Shown: positions 34,401-45,658 of the stretch, one piece after another | How positions within the stretch are numbered: the stretch's first letter is position 1 | Layout: each line of letters begins with the position of its first letter | Assembly (NCBI GenBank): GCA_963575745.1 | Contig: CAUYUJ010000867.1 | Coordinates: 1 to 64,000, forward strand | From: Prorocentrum cordatum | Lineage: Eukaryota > Sar > Dinophyceae > Prorocentrales > Prorocentraceae | Length of the DNA: 64,000 nucleotides | Direction of reading: 5' to 3' | Notes under the pieces: generated by a model | What the model was told of the DNA's origin: nothing | The model's database searches: none | Seen by the model: the letters and a program-made list of their open reading frames with translations, nothing else | Translations under genes and position numbers: made by a program

Positions 34401-37190
34401 ACGCGTCCGCCTGTCGCATTCAGAGGCCTGAACTCGGTCTGATACTCGAGCTGGGTTTAGGAAACTATTCGTTTTGTTTGAGTTATCTTCAGAGATGCTG
34501 TTGATTAGCGCACGTAACTCGGGCTGTAGCAGAGCTACAGAGCTCCTACAGAAGACAATCCAGAAGCATCAGGGGGCGTTCGGCTGTTGCATCGAGAGGT
34601 CTGAAATCGCTTGGGCTGAAAAACTCTTCGTTCTCTGCAATTTATTTTCTACAATATATATATAGTCAGGAAGCTCTACGAGTCCCCCGGCGGTAAGAAA
34701 GGTTGACGGTCTACCGCCCGCGCCCAGTTTGAAAGTTTGTCTTACAAGCAGGTATTTTTCCCACCTGTAGCGGGTTATGCCGCGTCTGCTAGTTCAATTT
34801 ACAGGTCTGTAGGTGTAATATTATTATCAAATGAGGGAACTGTCGGTCAAAACTATTTGTAATATACGATAATTTTGATGAGTGTTGTCGGTTTCGCTTA
34901 ACTGAAGATTTAGAAGAGCTACAGAGCTGGCGCGCATATAAACCGACCCAGTATCATCCGGCGCGATCTTTATCGCATCGAGAGGGCAGCTGTGCACGAA
35001 ACGAAGATGCAATTTTTATTTTTTAAAAGCATATTTTCCGATATTCCTACATCCCAAGCGACTCCAGACCTCTCGACGCAACAGCTGAACGCCCCTATGC
35101 TTATGGATTGCCTTCTTTACGAGCTCTGTAGCTCTGCTACAGCCCGAGTCACGTACTTAAATCGACAGCACCTCTCAAGACGACTCTAACAAAACAAATA
35201 GTAACTCGTAGAGCTTCCCTTAGCAAGCTATAACTCGTAGATCTTCCCTTGGCAAGTTCTTGCTGGAAGCGTAAGAGCAATTCCAGGGCGCTGGAGAGCT
35301 AGTTGGCAAGAAAAATCTCGACAGACCTTTTGGTGACTTTTGGTCGGTTGAAAATTTTGTTCTGGAAATTTGAACATTCGTTTGAGCTCTAGTTTTCCTT
35401 CCCATAATATTCGATCTCATGCCTGCTCGCCATCTTGATCTCCTTTTACTGCCAAAAGGCAGGCAGGCGGGATCGGCCGTCTCAAGTCATCTTGATACAC
35501 AATGACGGTTTTCTGAACATAACTCGAGCTTCAGGACAGTTACAGAGCTGGTAAGCAGCTAATCGATTCAGAATGATCAGGCGCGTTCGCCTGTTAAATC
35601 CAGAGGTCTGAACTCGGTCTGCTAGCCGAGCTAGGTTCGCAAACCTATTCGTATTATTCGAGCCATCTTAGCAGATGCTCTTGGTTTTCTATACTTAACC
35701 CGAGCTCAAGGGCGGCTACAGAGCTGATAGTCACAAGAATCGATTGGGAATCAGACGCGTTCGTCTGTTGAATCGAGAGCTCTGAACTCGGCCTGCTGCC
35801 AGAGCTAGGTTCGCGAAACTATTCGTATTGTTCGAGTCATCTTCAGAAGTGCTCTCGGTTTTCTGCACTTAACTCGTGCTGGGGAGGGCTACAGTGCTGC
35901 TGGTCACAGAAATCGATTTGGAGACATCAGCGTCCGTCTGTTGAACACAGAGCTTGGAACTCGGTCTGCTGCTCGATCCAGGTCCGCGAAACTATTGTAT
36001 TATTTGAGTGATCCTGAGAGGTGCTGTCCGTTTTCTGCACTTAACTTGGGCTGTAGGGGGGCTGCAGGGCTGGTAATCACAGAAGTCGATCCGTAGACGT
36101 CAGACGCGTCCGCCTGTCGCATTCAGAGGCCTGTACTGGGTTTGATACTCGAGCTGGGTTGCCAAACTGTTGTTAGAGTCATCTTGAGAGGTGTGAAATC
36201 GCTTGGGCTGAAAAACTATTATTCTCTGGATTTTTCTCAACATTATATGCTGTCAAGAAGCTCTACGAGTCCCCGGAGGAGAGAAAGGTTGACGGTTTAC
36301 CGCCGGCGCCCAGTTGCTGGAAGCTAAGAGTAATTCCGGGGCGCTGGAGAGCTAGTTGGCAAGAAAAATCTCGACGGACCTTTTGGTGACTTTTGGTGGG
36401 TTGAAAATTTTGTTCTCGAAATTTAACAATTCGTTTGAGCTCTAGTATTTTTTCTCATGATATTCGATCTTATTCCCGCTCGCCATCTTGATGTAAGCTC
36501 GATCGGGTACCTTTTAGGCAGGCGGGATCGGCCGTTTCGGGTGATCTTGTCACGCGGTGTCGGTTTTCTCAAGATAACTCGAGCTTCAGAACAGCTAAGG
36601 AGCTGGTAAGCACAGCTAATCGATTCAGAATGATCAGGCGCGTTCGCCTCTTGAAGCCAGAGGTCTGAATTCGGTCTGCTAGCCGAGCTAGGTGCGCAAA
36701 CCTATTCGTATTATTCGAGTCATCTTGACAGGCGCTCTCGGTTTTCTGTACTCAACTCGAGCTACAGGACAGCTAAAGAGCTGATACGTACAGAATCTGA
36801 TTCAGAATCATCAGTGGCCGTTGTCTGTTGGACCCAGAGCTCTGAACTCGGTCTGCGGCCCGATCTAGAATTGCGAAACTATTTGTATTGTTCGAGTCGC
36901 TTGCGAGATGCTGTCGGTTCTCTGGACTTAACTCGGGCTGTAGGGGGGCTGCATGGCTGGTAATCACTGGAATCGATTGGAGACAGGCGTGTTCGTCTGC
37001 GGAATCCAGAGCTCCGAACTCGGTATTCAGAGACATCAGACGCGTCCGTCTGTCGCATGCAGAGGTCTGAACTCGGTCTGATACTCGGACTAGGTTTGCC
37101 AAACTATTCGTATTGTTCGAGTCATCCTTAGAGGTGCTGTCGATTTACGCACGTAACTCGGGCTGTAGGAGAGCTACAGAGCTCGTACAG
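31467..37190 (+). repeat. Satellite array alternating with M1-M2-M3 cassettes
   Basis: It resumes in mid-hairpin after element 1 (CAAAGGTTGACGG...) and continues as 178-bp monomers. M1 copies lie at 32229, 33387, 34687 and a damaged one near 36270, each followed by M2/M3. A short M4 piece lies at about 34730-34850. No gene seen. Confidence 0.8.
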
Positions 37191-38080
37191 AAGACAATCT
37201 AGAAGCATCGGGGCGTTCGGCTGTTGCACAGCCCTGCAGTCTTCCTACAGCCCGAGTTAAGTACAGAAAACCGACAGCACGTCTCAGGATGACTCGAACA
37301 ATGCAATAGTCTAGCAAACCAAGTTCGGGCAGCAGACCGAGTTCCGAGCTCTCGATTCGACAGACGGACGCGTCTGATGTCTAAAGATCGATGTCTGTGA
37401 CCAGCAGCACTGTAGCCCCCCTCAGCCCGAGTTGAGTGCAGAAAACCGACAGCATGTCTCAATATGACTCTAACAATACGAATAGTTCCGCGATTCTAGA
37501 TCGGGCAGCAGACCCAGTTCAGAGCTCAGACAAATGCGACTGATGATTCTGAATCGGTTTCTGTAAGTATCAGCTCTGTAGCTGTCCTATAGCTCGAGTT
37601 AAGTACAGAAAACCCAGAGCGTCTATCAAGATGGTTCGAATAATACGAATAGGTTTGCGGACCTAGCTCGGGAAGCAGACTGAGTTCAGACCTCTGGATT
37701 CAACGGGCGAACGCGCCTGATCATTCTGAATCGATTAGCTATGCTTACCAGCTCTGTAGCTGTCCTGAAGCTCGAATTATGTTCAAAAGCCGTCATCGCG
37801 TATCAAGATGACTTGAAACGGCCAATCCCGCCTGCCTGCTGTTTGGCAGTAAAAGGTATTCGATCGAGATGAGAACAAGATGACGAGCGGGAATAAGATC
37901 GAACATCATGGGAAAAAATACTAGAGCTCCAACGACTTGTTGAATTTCGAGAAAAAATTTCAACCGACCAGAAGTCACCAAAAGCTCTGTCGAGATTTTT
38001 CTTGCCAACTAGCTCTCCGGCGCTCCGGAATTACTCTTAAGCTTCCAGCAATAACTTGCTAAGGGGAGCTCTACGAGTTA
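37191..38080 (-). repeat. Inverted satellite block with inverted M3/M2
   Basis: The satellite switches strand at about 37210 (CAGCCCGAGTTAAGTACAG) and runs inverted through inverted M3 and M2 to the border GAGCTCTACGAG at about 38068. It has the same composition as the inverted block at 4576-5521. No gene seen. Confidence 0.75.
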
Positions 38081-38350
38081 TTCCCGGGGAGCTCTCTAGG
38101 AGCTAGAGGTTTTAGATTAGAAGCCGGACGGTGGTGGTGCCCGCCAGAAGCCCATCTCCGCCGCTCCACGATCCTCGCAGCAACTTGCCCGTCCCGGCAG
38201 GGTGTCCGGGAGTGCTTCCGGCAAGCGTCCACGCGTGCCCGCACGCGTGCAGGCACGCATGGAAGCGTTCAGAAGCGCTGCAGGGGAGCCCCCCGGAGCT
38301 CTTGAAACGCTTCCCGAGAGCGTTTGAGGGCTCGCCGAGAGCTCGCCGAT
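38081..38350 (+). repeat. Solitary GC-rich palindromic unit
   Basis: A single truncated unit: start TTCCCGGGGAGCTCTC, the GATTAGAAGCCGGACGG landmark, and an imperfect palindrome near 38229. The right end is cut before the GCTCTCCGGG terminus. Its isolation in satellite DNA suggests dispersal as a unit. Confidence 0.75.
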
Positions 38351-39374
38351 TCCCTGAGCTACCAGCTGGAAGCTTAAGGGTAATTCGGACGCGCTGGAGA
38401 GCTAGTTGGCAAGAAAAATCTCGATGGATCTTTTGCTGACTTTTGGTTGGTTGAAAATTTTGTTCTTAAAATTTGAACATTCGTTTGAGCTCTAGTATTT
38501 TTTCCCGTGATATTCGATCTTATTCCCGCTCGCCATCTTGATCTCAGCTCGATCGGGTGAATATTACTATCGAAAAGCACTGTGGCGGGATCAGCCGTTT
38601 CGAGTCATCTTGATACGCGCTGACGGTTTTCTGAACATAACTCGAGCTTTAGGACAGCTACAGAGCTAGCAAGCACAGCTAATCGATGTAGAATGATTAG
38701 GCGCGTTCGCCTGTTGAATCCAGAGGTCTGAACTCGGTCTGTGAGCCGAGCTATGTCAGCATACCTATTCGTATTATTCGAGTCATCTTGACAGGAACTC
38801 TCGGTTTTCTGTACTTAACTCGAGCTGTAGGACAGCTACAAAGCTGATATTTACAGAAACGGATTCAGAATCATCAGTTGCGTTTGTCTGTCGAATCCAG
38901 AGCTCTGAACTCGGTCTGCTGCCCGATCTAGAATCGCGAAACTATTCGTATTGTTCGAGTCATCTTGAGAAGTGCTCTCGGTTTCTGCACTCAACTCGCG
39001 CTGAGAGGGGCTACAGTGCTTGTTGTCACAAGAATCGATTTGAACAGATCAGGCGCGTCCGCCTGTCGAATCCAGAGCTCGGAACTCGGTCTGCTGCCCA
39101 ATCAGGTCTGCGAAACTAATGTATTTTCGAGTCATCCTGAAAGGTGCTGTCGGTTTAACTCGGGCTGTAGGAGGGCTGCATGCAGAGCTGGTAATGACAG
39201 GAGTCGATTCGCAGACATGAAACGCGTCCGCCTGTCGCATGCAGAGGTCAAAAAAAATTCACTATGAGTCGGAATGTTGGTAGGTGCTGTCGGTTTTCTC
39301 AACTTAAGTCAAGCTAGGAAGCTCTACGAGTCTCCCGGCGGTAACCAAGGTTGACGGTTTACCGCCGGCGCCCA
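38351..39374 (+). repeat. M2, M3, satellite and M1 at 39335-39368
   Basis: Standard cassette order on the plus strand with about four satellite monomers. No gene seen. Confidence 0.75.
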
Positions 39375-39665
39375 GTTTGAGGGTTTCAAATTAGAAGCTG
39401 GGCGGTGGTGGTGCCCGCCAGGAGCTCCTCCACGGCGCGCCAGAATCCTCGCAGGGGTTCGTTCGGCCCGGCAACGTGTCGGGGTGGGTCCGGGGGGGCT
39501 TCAGCCAACCTTCCACGCGTGCCTGCACGCGTGCAGGCACGCATGGAAGCGTTCTTGGCAGCGTACCAGCAGCGCTGCCGGGGAGCTTCCCAGAGCTCCC
39601 CAGGGAAGATTTCCTGTCCCCGAGGGTCTCTTCGCTCTCCAGGTTATATTTTAGACGCTATCAAA
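39375..39665 (+). repeat. Solitary GC-rich palindromic unit
   Basis: The unit begins directly after an M1 hairpin (GAGGGTTTCAAATTAGAAGC) and ends TTTTAGACGCTATCAAAT. Its centre at 39512-39547 is the 36-bp palindrome with one mismatch. Confidence 0.8.
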
Positions 39666-40649
39666 TGACTCGTAGAGCTTCCCTAAGCTAGTTGCTGGAA
39701 GCTTAAGAGGGATTCCGGCGCGTGTAGTTGGCAAGAAACATCTCGACGGAACTTTCGGTGACTTTTGCTCGGTTGAAAATTTTGTTCTCGAAATCCAACA
39801 AGTCGTTTGAGCTCTAGTATTTTTTCCGTGATGTTCGATCTTATTCCCGCTCGTCATCTTGATCTCAGCTCGATTGGGTTATTACTATCGAAAAGCACTG
39901 TGGCGGGATCGGCCGTTTCAAGTCATCTTGATACGCGCTGGCGGTTTTCTGAACATAACTCGAACAGCTACAGAGCTTTAGGACAGCACAGCTTATCGAT
40001 GTAGAATGATTAGGCGAGTTCGCCTGTGGACTCCAGAGGTCTGAACTCGGTCTGTTAGCCGAGATGTCCGCAAACCTATTCGTATTATTCGAGTCATCTT
40101 GACAGAAACTTTCGGTTTTCTGTACTTGACTCGAGCTGTAGGATAGCTACAGAGCTGATGTTTACAGAAACCAATTCAGAATCATCAGTTGCGTTTGTCT
40201 GTCGAATCCAGAGCCCTGAACTCGGTCTGCTGCCCGATCTAGAATCGCGAAACTATTCGTATTGGTCGAGTCATCTTGAGAAGTGCTCTCCGTTTTCTTC
40301 ACTCAACTCGCGCTGAGGGGGGCTACAGTGCAGGTGGTCACAGGAATCGATTTGAAGACATCAGGCGTCCGCCTGTCGAATCCAGAGCTCGGAACTCGGT
40401 CTGCTGCCCGAATTAGGTCTGCGAAACTACTGTATTGTTTGAATCATCCTGAGAGGTGCTGTCGGCTTTCTGCACTTAACTCGGGCTGTAGGGGGGCTGC
40501 AGGGCTGGTAATCACATCGATTCAGAGACATCAGACGCGTCCGCCTGTCGCATTCAGAGGTAAAAAAATATTCACTATGAGTCGGAATGTTTGTAGGTGC
40601 TGTCGGTTTTCTCAACTTAAGTCGAGCTAGGAAGCTCTACGAGTCTCCC
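39666..40649 (+). repeat. M2, M3 and satellite, ending in an M1 cut by element 2
   Basis: Plus-strand cassette order, about four monomers, then GGAAGCTCTACGAGTCTCCCGG, where the hairpin is interrupted. Confidence 0.8.
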
Positions 40650-40681
40650 GGCTCAAGAACGTCTCGGCTCAAGAACGTCTC
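40650..40681 (+). repeat. Tandem spliced-leader-like relic at the element 2 5' end
   Basis: GGCTCAAGAACGTCTC occurs twice back to back (40650-40665 and 40666-40681). GGCTCAAG is the 3' end of the dinoflagellate/perkinsid trans-spliced leader. Truncated tandem leaders are the known signature of mRNA re-integrated through reverse transcription in dinoflagellates. Only eight bases match, and the first two may be shared with the target site, so chance is not excluded. Confidence 0.55.
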
Positions 40682-40885
40682 TGCCTGGGTAACCTCCAGA
40701 CGTTCTAGCGAGCCCTTGCCTCGGGGTGTGAGCCTGGCCTGCCTGGGTTCCCTCGAGGTTTTTGTCTGCTTACTCTACAACTCTTGTATTGTACGCTGAA
40801 TTCTTCTTCGTGGTATTGAGTTACTTTCTAGTGTGCTGCACTGCTGTCTATTGTCTGTCTGCATTCATTATCTCTTATTGAACGA

Positions 40886-42307
40886 GTGGAAGTTCCTTGT
40901 GTGTGGATCGTTGTTGACATCACGTCGTACGACAGTCCTGAGGCTCAGCTGGCATTGAGGAGAGAGATAGGACTCGAGCATTGGGGTGAAAGCACTGAGG
41001 AGTGGTTCCGGCGTCAAAGGAATTTGGACATACCCACAGAAGACTACCAGGACGAGAGAGTCAACTTTGATTACCTTGAGGAATACCAGCCGTGGGATCA
41101 GAAAGATCTGCAGGCACTGGAGGCAGCATCAAACAAACGTCAACGTGAGGACGATAGGAGCTGGTTAGATAAATACGGATTGAACGGTAATATTCTTGAG
41201 AATATGACTCATGTTGCAGCAGCGGCGGATGCCGCGATGACTGGGGATGGTGAGATTCGATCCAAACGTGCACGTGGCCCAGAGATTGAGGAGGAGAGGA
41301 AAGGGATGTTAGAGAAGGAGAAGGATCCATTCAAACAGATGATGATGAAGCATGTTTGGAAAACGGAGGATGCCCATGAGGATCTCATCCATGTTGTTCA
41401 ATCGACGAAGACTGACATCAAAAGAGTTGATGACACACTCAAGTTGCATACGGAGCGAATGGACAAATCAGATGCACGGACAGATATTTTGGAGAAACAG
41501 GTTAAGCAAATTTTGGCTGGATCTCCTGCAGCTTCGGTTTCGACTAGTGTGGGCCCTGGTGGCTCCTCTGGTGGAGGTGGAGGTTCGATCCCTCACGTGC
41601 AACAAGGGCGATCGAGCCAGTTCACACCAACTTATCTCGAACTGAAAGGGTGGGTTACGGATTGGTCGAATCAAGTAAATCGGGGAAATCAAATGATACC
41701 CTGGGCGGATGCGGCACAGCTAATATCGAATATGATTGGAACACTTCAGGGGGAGGAAAGGAATGCTTACGACAAAGATAAAACTGAACGATTAAACTGA
41801 GGAAGATATATGTACGGAAGTGTGAAGGTCGGTTTCAAAGAAGGGACACCACGGGACACTCTTTGGAGAATAAAGAAATGGATGGATATGGTCTGTAAGG
41901 AACCAGCCGATCGCATTGCCCCGCCCCCAGGTTATACGTATCCAGATGCCGATGTTCTCACTCATGATATGGACACGCCAATCGATCCCAGAAAGATTCG
42001 TACGTTAGTGGAGTGTGCACCCTGGAAGCGTGATCATGTGAAAGCGATTGCTCGTTTCTGTGGGACTTGGCGAAGTATGACCTCGGCTCATGTTCAAATC
42101 GAGATCCGTGGGGAGGTGGGGCCACCGAGAAGTCAGATTTGGACTCAAGCTGTTCCGAATTTCCGACCCGTCTGTTTTGCGACGTATACGAATACCACAG
42201 GGGCCTGGGTTCTTCATGCTGATGCATGGGCTCGTATTGTTTCTATTTATCCTGCGCTGAAGGTCCCCATGAATGATATACTTCAGGAAGTGAATCGTAG
42301 GCAGTGA
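40886..42307 (+). pseudogene. Element 2 ORF1 protein, interrupted
   Basis: Two same-frame segments (40886-41800, 304 codons; 41810-42307, 165 codons) together match element 1 ORF1. The first codon aligning with the element 1 ATG is GTG (VEV against MEV), and no in-frame ATG precedes about 41202. An RSKRARGPEIEEERKG basic/acidic patch, a coiled-coil stretch (DTLKLHTERMDKSDARTDI) and the FTPTYLELKGWVTDWSN block are kept. The TGA at 41798-41800 falls where element 1 reads through (ERLN-stop-GRYM against KLARSKPM) and fits a single C-to-T change of an Arg codon. An ATG nine bases later could restart translation, but a nonsense mutation is more likely. Confidence 0.75.
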
Positions 42308-42331
42308 CGTTTGCGGCGCCTCGTCCGAGGC
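42305..42331 (+). promoter_or_regulatory. Candidate TGA readthrough signal (element 2)
   Basis: CAG-TGA-CGT, a 10-nt spacer, then GCCTC (42318-42322), loop GTCC, GAGGC (42327-42331). The stop context and hairpin position parallel element 1 although the hairpin sequence is unrelated, which argues for selection on structure. Confidence 0.65.
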
Positions 42332-45300
42332 ATACGTTTGGCGAGCTGGAACCTGAACAAAGCAGGGGAGGCTCATTTCAAATGTGCTGAGATTCTCCAT
42401 CATATGAGGGCATGTGGTGGGCTCTTTGCATGTCAGGAAACTCAATACCTTGTGCGCGGGAAATTTGAACGCTTGGGGTGGCGCATCAAAACTAGTTCGT
42501 GTAGTAAGGCAGCTCTCATCTTCGACAGATCTTGGGCGGCTGCCGTCCGTATGTTCTTCACTTGTTTCATGAGGTTCGTTATCGGTGTCTTTGGGTCAGA
42601 GAAGTCACCACTCATTATTGTGTCAGCGTATTTGCCAGACCCTCATGTGGAGGATTGTGTAGAGATTGCTGCGGAGGTATATGAGCAGATCGGTCGTGCT
42701 CGCAATGCTCTCCGCACTAAGTTTCCTCAGGCCAGCTTTTGTGTTCTGCTCGATGCAAATGTGGAGATTCCGTCTGGATGCAGGTTTACGTATATTGGGG
42801 AGGAGTATGAGGCTACTGGAGAGGAAGGTACTCGTACGGACAGAAGGTGGGAGAGAGGAGGAGACGGTACACAGCAGATTGAGAGGAGGAGTCGGAGGAG
42901 GAGGCTGAAGGAGCTGCTGTTAGAGTTCATGGAATCACATGGACTCAAGGCCGCCAACACTTTCTGTACTAGGAGGCATACCTGGGAGTCGTGGGGGGAG
43001 AACAAGTTTCTGACTTCGAAGAGGGTCCTGGATTACCTAATGGTCCCTCACCGTTGGGAGTTCTCGGATCTGGAGGTGAAGTGGTGTTTCAAGAGGGGTG
43101 GGAAGAAGCAGTTCAGTAGATTATCCGATCACGCAATCATCACGGCGAGTTTCACTGACCCTGGGAATGTGATTGTTCGTCGCCCTGACCCCCAGCCTGG
43201 TCAGAAGTCTAGGCCGTCTCTGGTCGGATACAAGTGTTCGACTTGGGCTGATGAGCATCAGGCTCGACAGCATGTGGATTCGAATCTAGGCGGTGCTGCC
43301 TTTGCTCGTTCAAGGTGTCCGTCTGTGACCTGTCCACAGTGTCTGGAGAGTACTATGCTGGAGGCGTACTTATCACCGACGGTGGACTACTCCACCACGG
43401 GTGCGAGAAGACCGAGAGAGCCGTCCAGGCCGGTGCAGCTCACAAGAGCGGAGGAGGAGGTTAAGATGTGTCCGAAGGAGGAAGTGGAGAGGTTGAGGAG
43501 GTTAAAGAATGAGGCTAATCGTCTACGCAGAGGTTATCGACGTGATATGATTATGTGCAGATGCCCCCCAACAAAGCGTAAGGTCAGATATACTATCAAA
43601 CATTTAGTGGTGGATGGGAGGGAGACGGAGGACCGTGAGGAGTGGAAGGAGGAGCTCGACAAGTTCGTTCGTTTCAAGGTGTCGTCCGAAGAGATACGCA
43701 ATTCCACCAACAGTATGATGGAGGAGATCAGGATGAGGGCTGTACATGAGGTACGATCCACATCAGTTGTGGGAATTAGTATGGCGCTGCTTCTCAGAGC
43801 ACGTGCTCGGCTGAAGACCCAGAGGGCTACTGGGCCAGACGGGATACCGTGCGAGATTCTAAGGAGCTTGCCGTGGTGTGCTCTCAGAGCGATCCAGAAG
43901 TTGTTCGATAAAATCATCAAGCTCACGATTCCGTATCCTCAGTCGTGGCGTGAGATTCTCGTCTCTTTTATGCCAAAAACTCCAGGGATTACTAAGTTAA
44001 AAGACGGACGTTTGCTGTGTATGCAGAATGCTGTTTCGAGATGGTTCAGTTCCTGTATTGTTCTCCTGGTTGAGGGTCATATTGAAAGAAACGGAGTGTT
44101 TCGTCATATTGGGTTGTATGGTTTCCAGGAACATCGTCGTACACACGAAATCACGGCTAGCATCAAACACATAGGTCAACATGCTGCACAATGGGGAAAA
44201 GGGGAAACGGCACACTTGGCGAACGCTGATGTCCTTCAGGCGTTCGATCACTGCACGGTGGCCAATGTCAGGCGCGGGTTGGATCATGCGAGTGTACCCC
44301 TATACCTACAGTATGCTCTACTTAACCCCTTGTGCGAATGTGTAGGCACTGTCTATTATGATGGGATTGAGGTGGTGGAGGTTAGGTGGGACAAATGTAT
44401 TCGGACGGGAGGGCCTGAGGGCCCGTTGGCCTTCAATCTTATTGTTGCTGCTATGTGGGGCTCCACGATTCGAGAATGGGACATACTAGGACTAGGTTAT
44501 CATATTGAGTTTGCGACTGGCTCGACTAGCTGTGTTTCGATTATCAATCACTTCCTTTGGGCGGACATCTGTTATGTATTGGCTCGGAGTCGAGAGGAAC
44601 TCACACGCATGTTATACGGTCTAACTACACAGTTACATGATTATGGCATGAGATGGAAGGAATCCAGCCTAATGTACATGGTGTTCGGGGTCGAGCCTCC
44701 GCGAGATGTGGAAGGGGAAATACTACGCACTGCTGATCTTGTTCTCTCGATGGGGTCGGAGGCGTCTGGAGTGTATCGATTTAGAAGGACGACGGAGATG
44801 GAGGTGCTTGGGGCTCATATTTGTTCTGATCTACATGTGAATGAACATCCTGATTTGGACGCTCGTATTGACTGTGCTCGCAGGGCCTTCTGGGGGCAGG
44901 CGACCTTCTTCCGCTCCACGGCCATCCCGTTGAAAGATAAATATGAGAGGTATGCTCAGAGAGTTCAGAGTATTGTGCTCTACGCGGCGGAGGGATGCAC
45001 GGTCGATTCTAGTTCATTGAGTGCCCTTCATATCTTTGAGGGCAAGTGCCTGTCTGTAATGTCTCGCTGTATACGGAGGGAAGGGGAAAGTTATCAGGAA
45101 TGGAATGCGAGGAGGTATGAACGGGCGAGACAAAAATTTCATGAGGCTCACTTTGCGGGTATTGTACAGAAGTTTCTCAGAGTGCATTGGATGTGGGCAA
45201 TTGACATCCATGATTTTGCCCACAGGCTGATCACAGATCGGGAGGCGTTGGAGGCGAACTCGATGAGAGCTTGGAGAGATTCTCGTTTCTCATGTCTGGC

Positions 45301-45658
45301 GTTTGGCCGACTGTGGGATATAATGAGGACAGATTCAAGCGAGGCTCTCAGATGTTGGGGAAATTGGAAGGAGGCCAGCTCAATGAAAAGGCATCGGAGG
45401 GGACAGGAGAGTGTCGGACTTCGTCCGTGGTACTATTCATTGGAGTCGTTTTACGGTTTATCCTGGTGGGAGTTCTTTGCTGGAAGTTTTGAGCATTTCA
45501 TGGATTTCGCTGCTAATGTTTGTTCGAGTACTATGTTGAAGTACTTCCAAAAGAAGTGTAAAGGTTTGGCGTCCTCAGGGGTGCCTGTGTTCTTGAACTT
45601 GGATGAGGATGGAAGGGGTTCATATTGGTCAGGATCGGGAGGATACACCAGCATATAG
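42308..45658 (+). CDS. Element 2 ORF2: endonuclease / reverse transcriptase
   Basis: 1116 codons open directly after the ORF1 TGA; there is no ATG before the endonuclease motifs. EEP endonuclease: ASWNLNKAG, ACQET, LLDANVEIP (D at 42752), VLDYLMVP (D at 43031), LSDHAI (H at 43130). Reverse transcriptase: TGPDG near 43832, motif A ADVLQAFDH (D at 44228), motif B RTGGPEGPLAFNL (44402-44440), motif C FLWADICYV (D at 44564, followed by Ile), motif D-like RWKESSL. A CPSVTCPQC cysteine pair lies near 43318-43344. The frame ends at a TAG at 45656 before the RNase H part, which continues one frame over. Probably inactive as it stands because of the frameshift. Confidence 0.85.
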   Translation, partial: RLRRLVRGIRLASWNLNKAGEAHFKCAEILHHMRACGGLFACQETQYLVRGKFERLGWRIKTSSCSKAALIFDRSWAAAVRMFFTCFMRFVIGVFGSEKSPLIIVSAYLPDPHVEDCVEIAAEVYEQIGRARNALRTKFPQASFCVLLDANVEIPSGCRFTYIGEEYEATGEEGTRTDRRWERGGDGTQQIERRSRRRRLKELLLEFMESHGLKAANTFCTRRHTWESWGENKFLTSKRVLDYLMVPHRWEFSDLEVKWCFKRGGKKQFSRLSDHAIITASFTDPGNVIVRRPDPQPGQKSRPSLVGYKCSTWADEHQARQHVDSNLGGAAFARSRCPSVTCPQCLESTMLEAYLSPTVDYSTTGARRPREPSRPVQLTRAEEEVKMCPKEEVERLRRLKNEANRLRRGYRRDMIMCRCPPTKRKVRYTIKHLVVDGRETEDREEWKEELDKFVRFKVSSEEIRNSTNSMMEEIRMRAVHEVRSTSVVGISMALLLRARARLKTQRATGPDGIPCEILRSLPWCALRAIQKLFDKIIKLTIPYPQSWREILVSFMPKTPGITKLKDGRLLCMQNAVSRWFSSCIVLLVEGHIERNGVFRHIGLYGFQEHRRTHEITASIKHIGQHAAQWGKGETAHLANADVLQAFDHCTVANVRRGLDHASVPLYLQYALLNPLCECVGTVYYDGIEVVEVRWDKCIRTGGPEGPLAFNLIVAAMWGSTIREWDILGLGYHIEFATGSTSCVSIINHFLWADICYVLARSREELTRMLYGLTTQLHDYGMRWKESSLMYMVFGVEPPRDVEGEILRTADLVLSMGSEASGVYRFRRTTEMEVLGAHICSDLHVNEHPDLDARIDCARRAFWGQATFFRSTAIPLKDKYERYAQRVQSIVLYAAEGCTVDSSSLSALHIFEGKCLSVMSRCIRREGESYQEWNARRYERARQKFHEAHFAGIVQKFLRVHWMWAIDIHDFAHRLITDREALEANSMRAWRDSRFSCLAFGRLWDIMRTDSSEALRCWGNWKEASSMKRHRRGQESVGLRPWYYSLESFYGLSWWEFFAGSFEHFMDFAANVCSSTMLKYFQKKCKGLASSGVPVFLNLDEDGRGSYWSGSGGYTSI

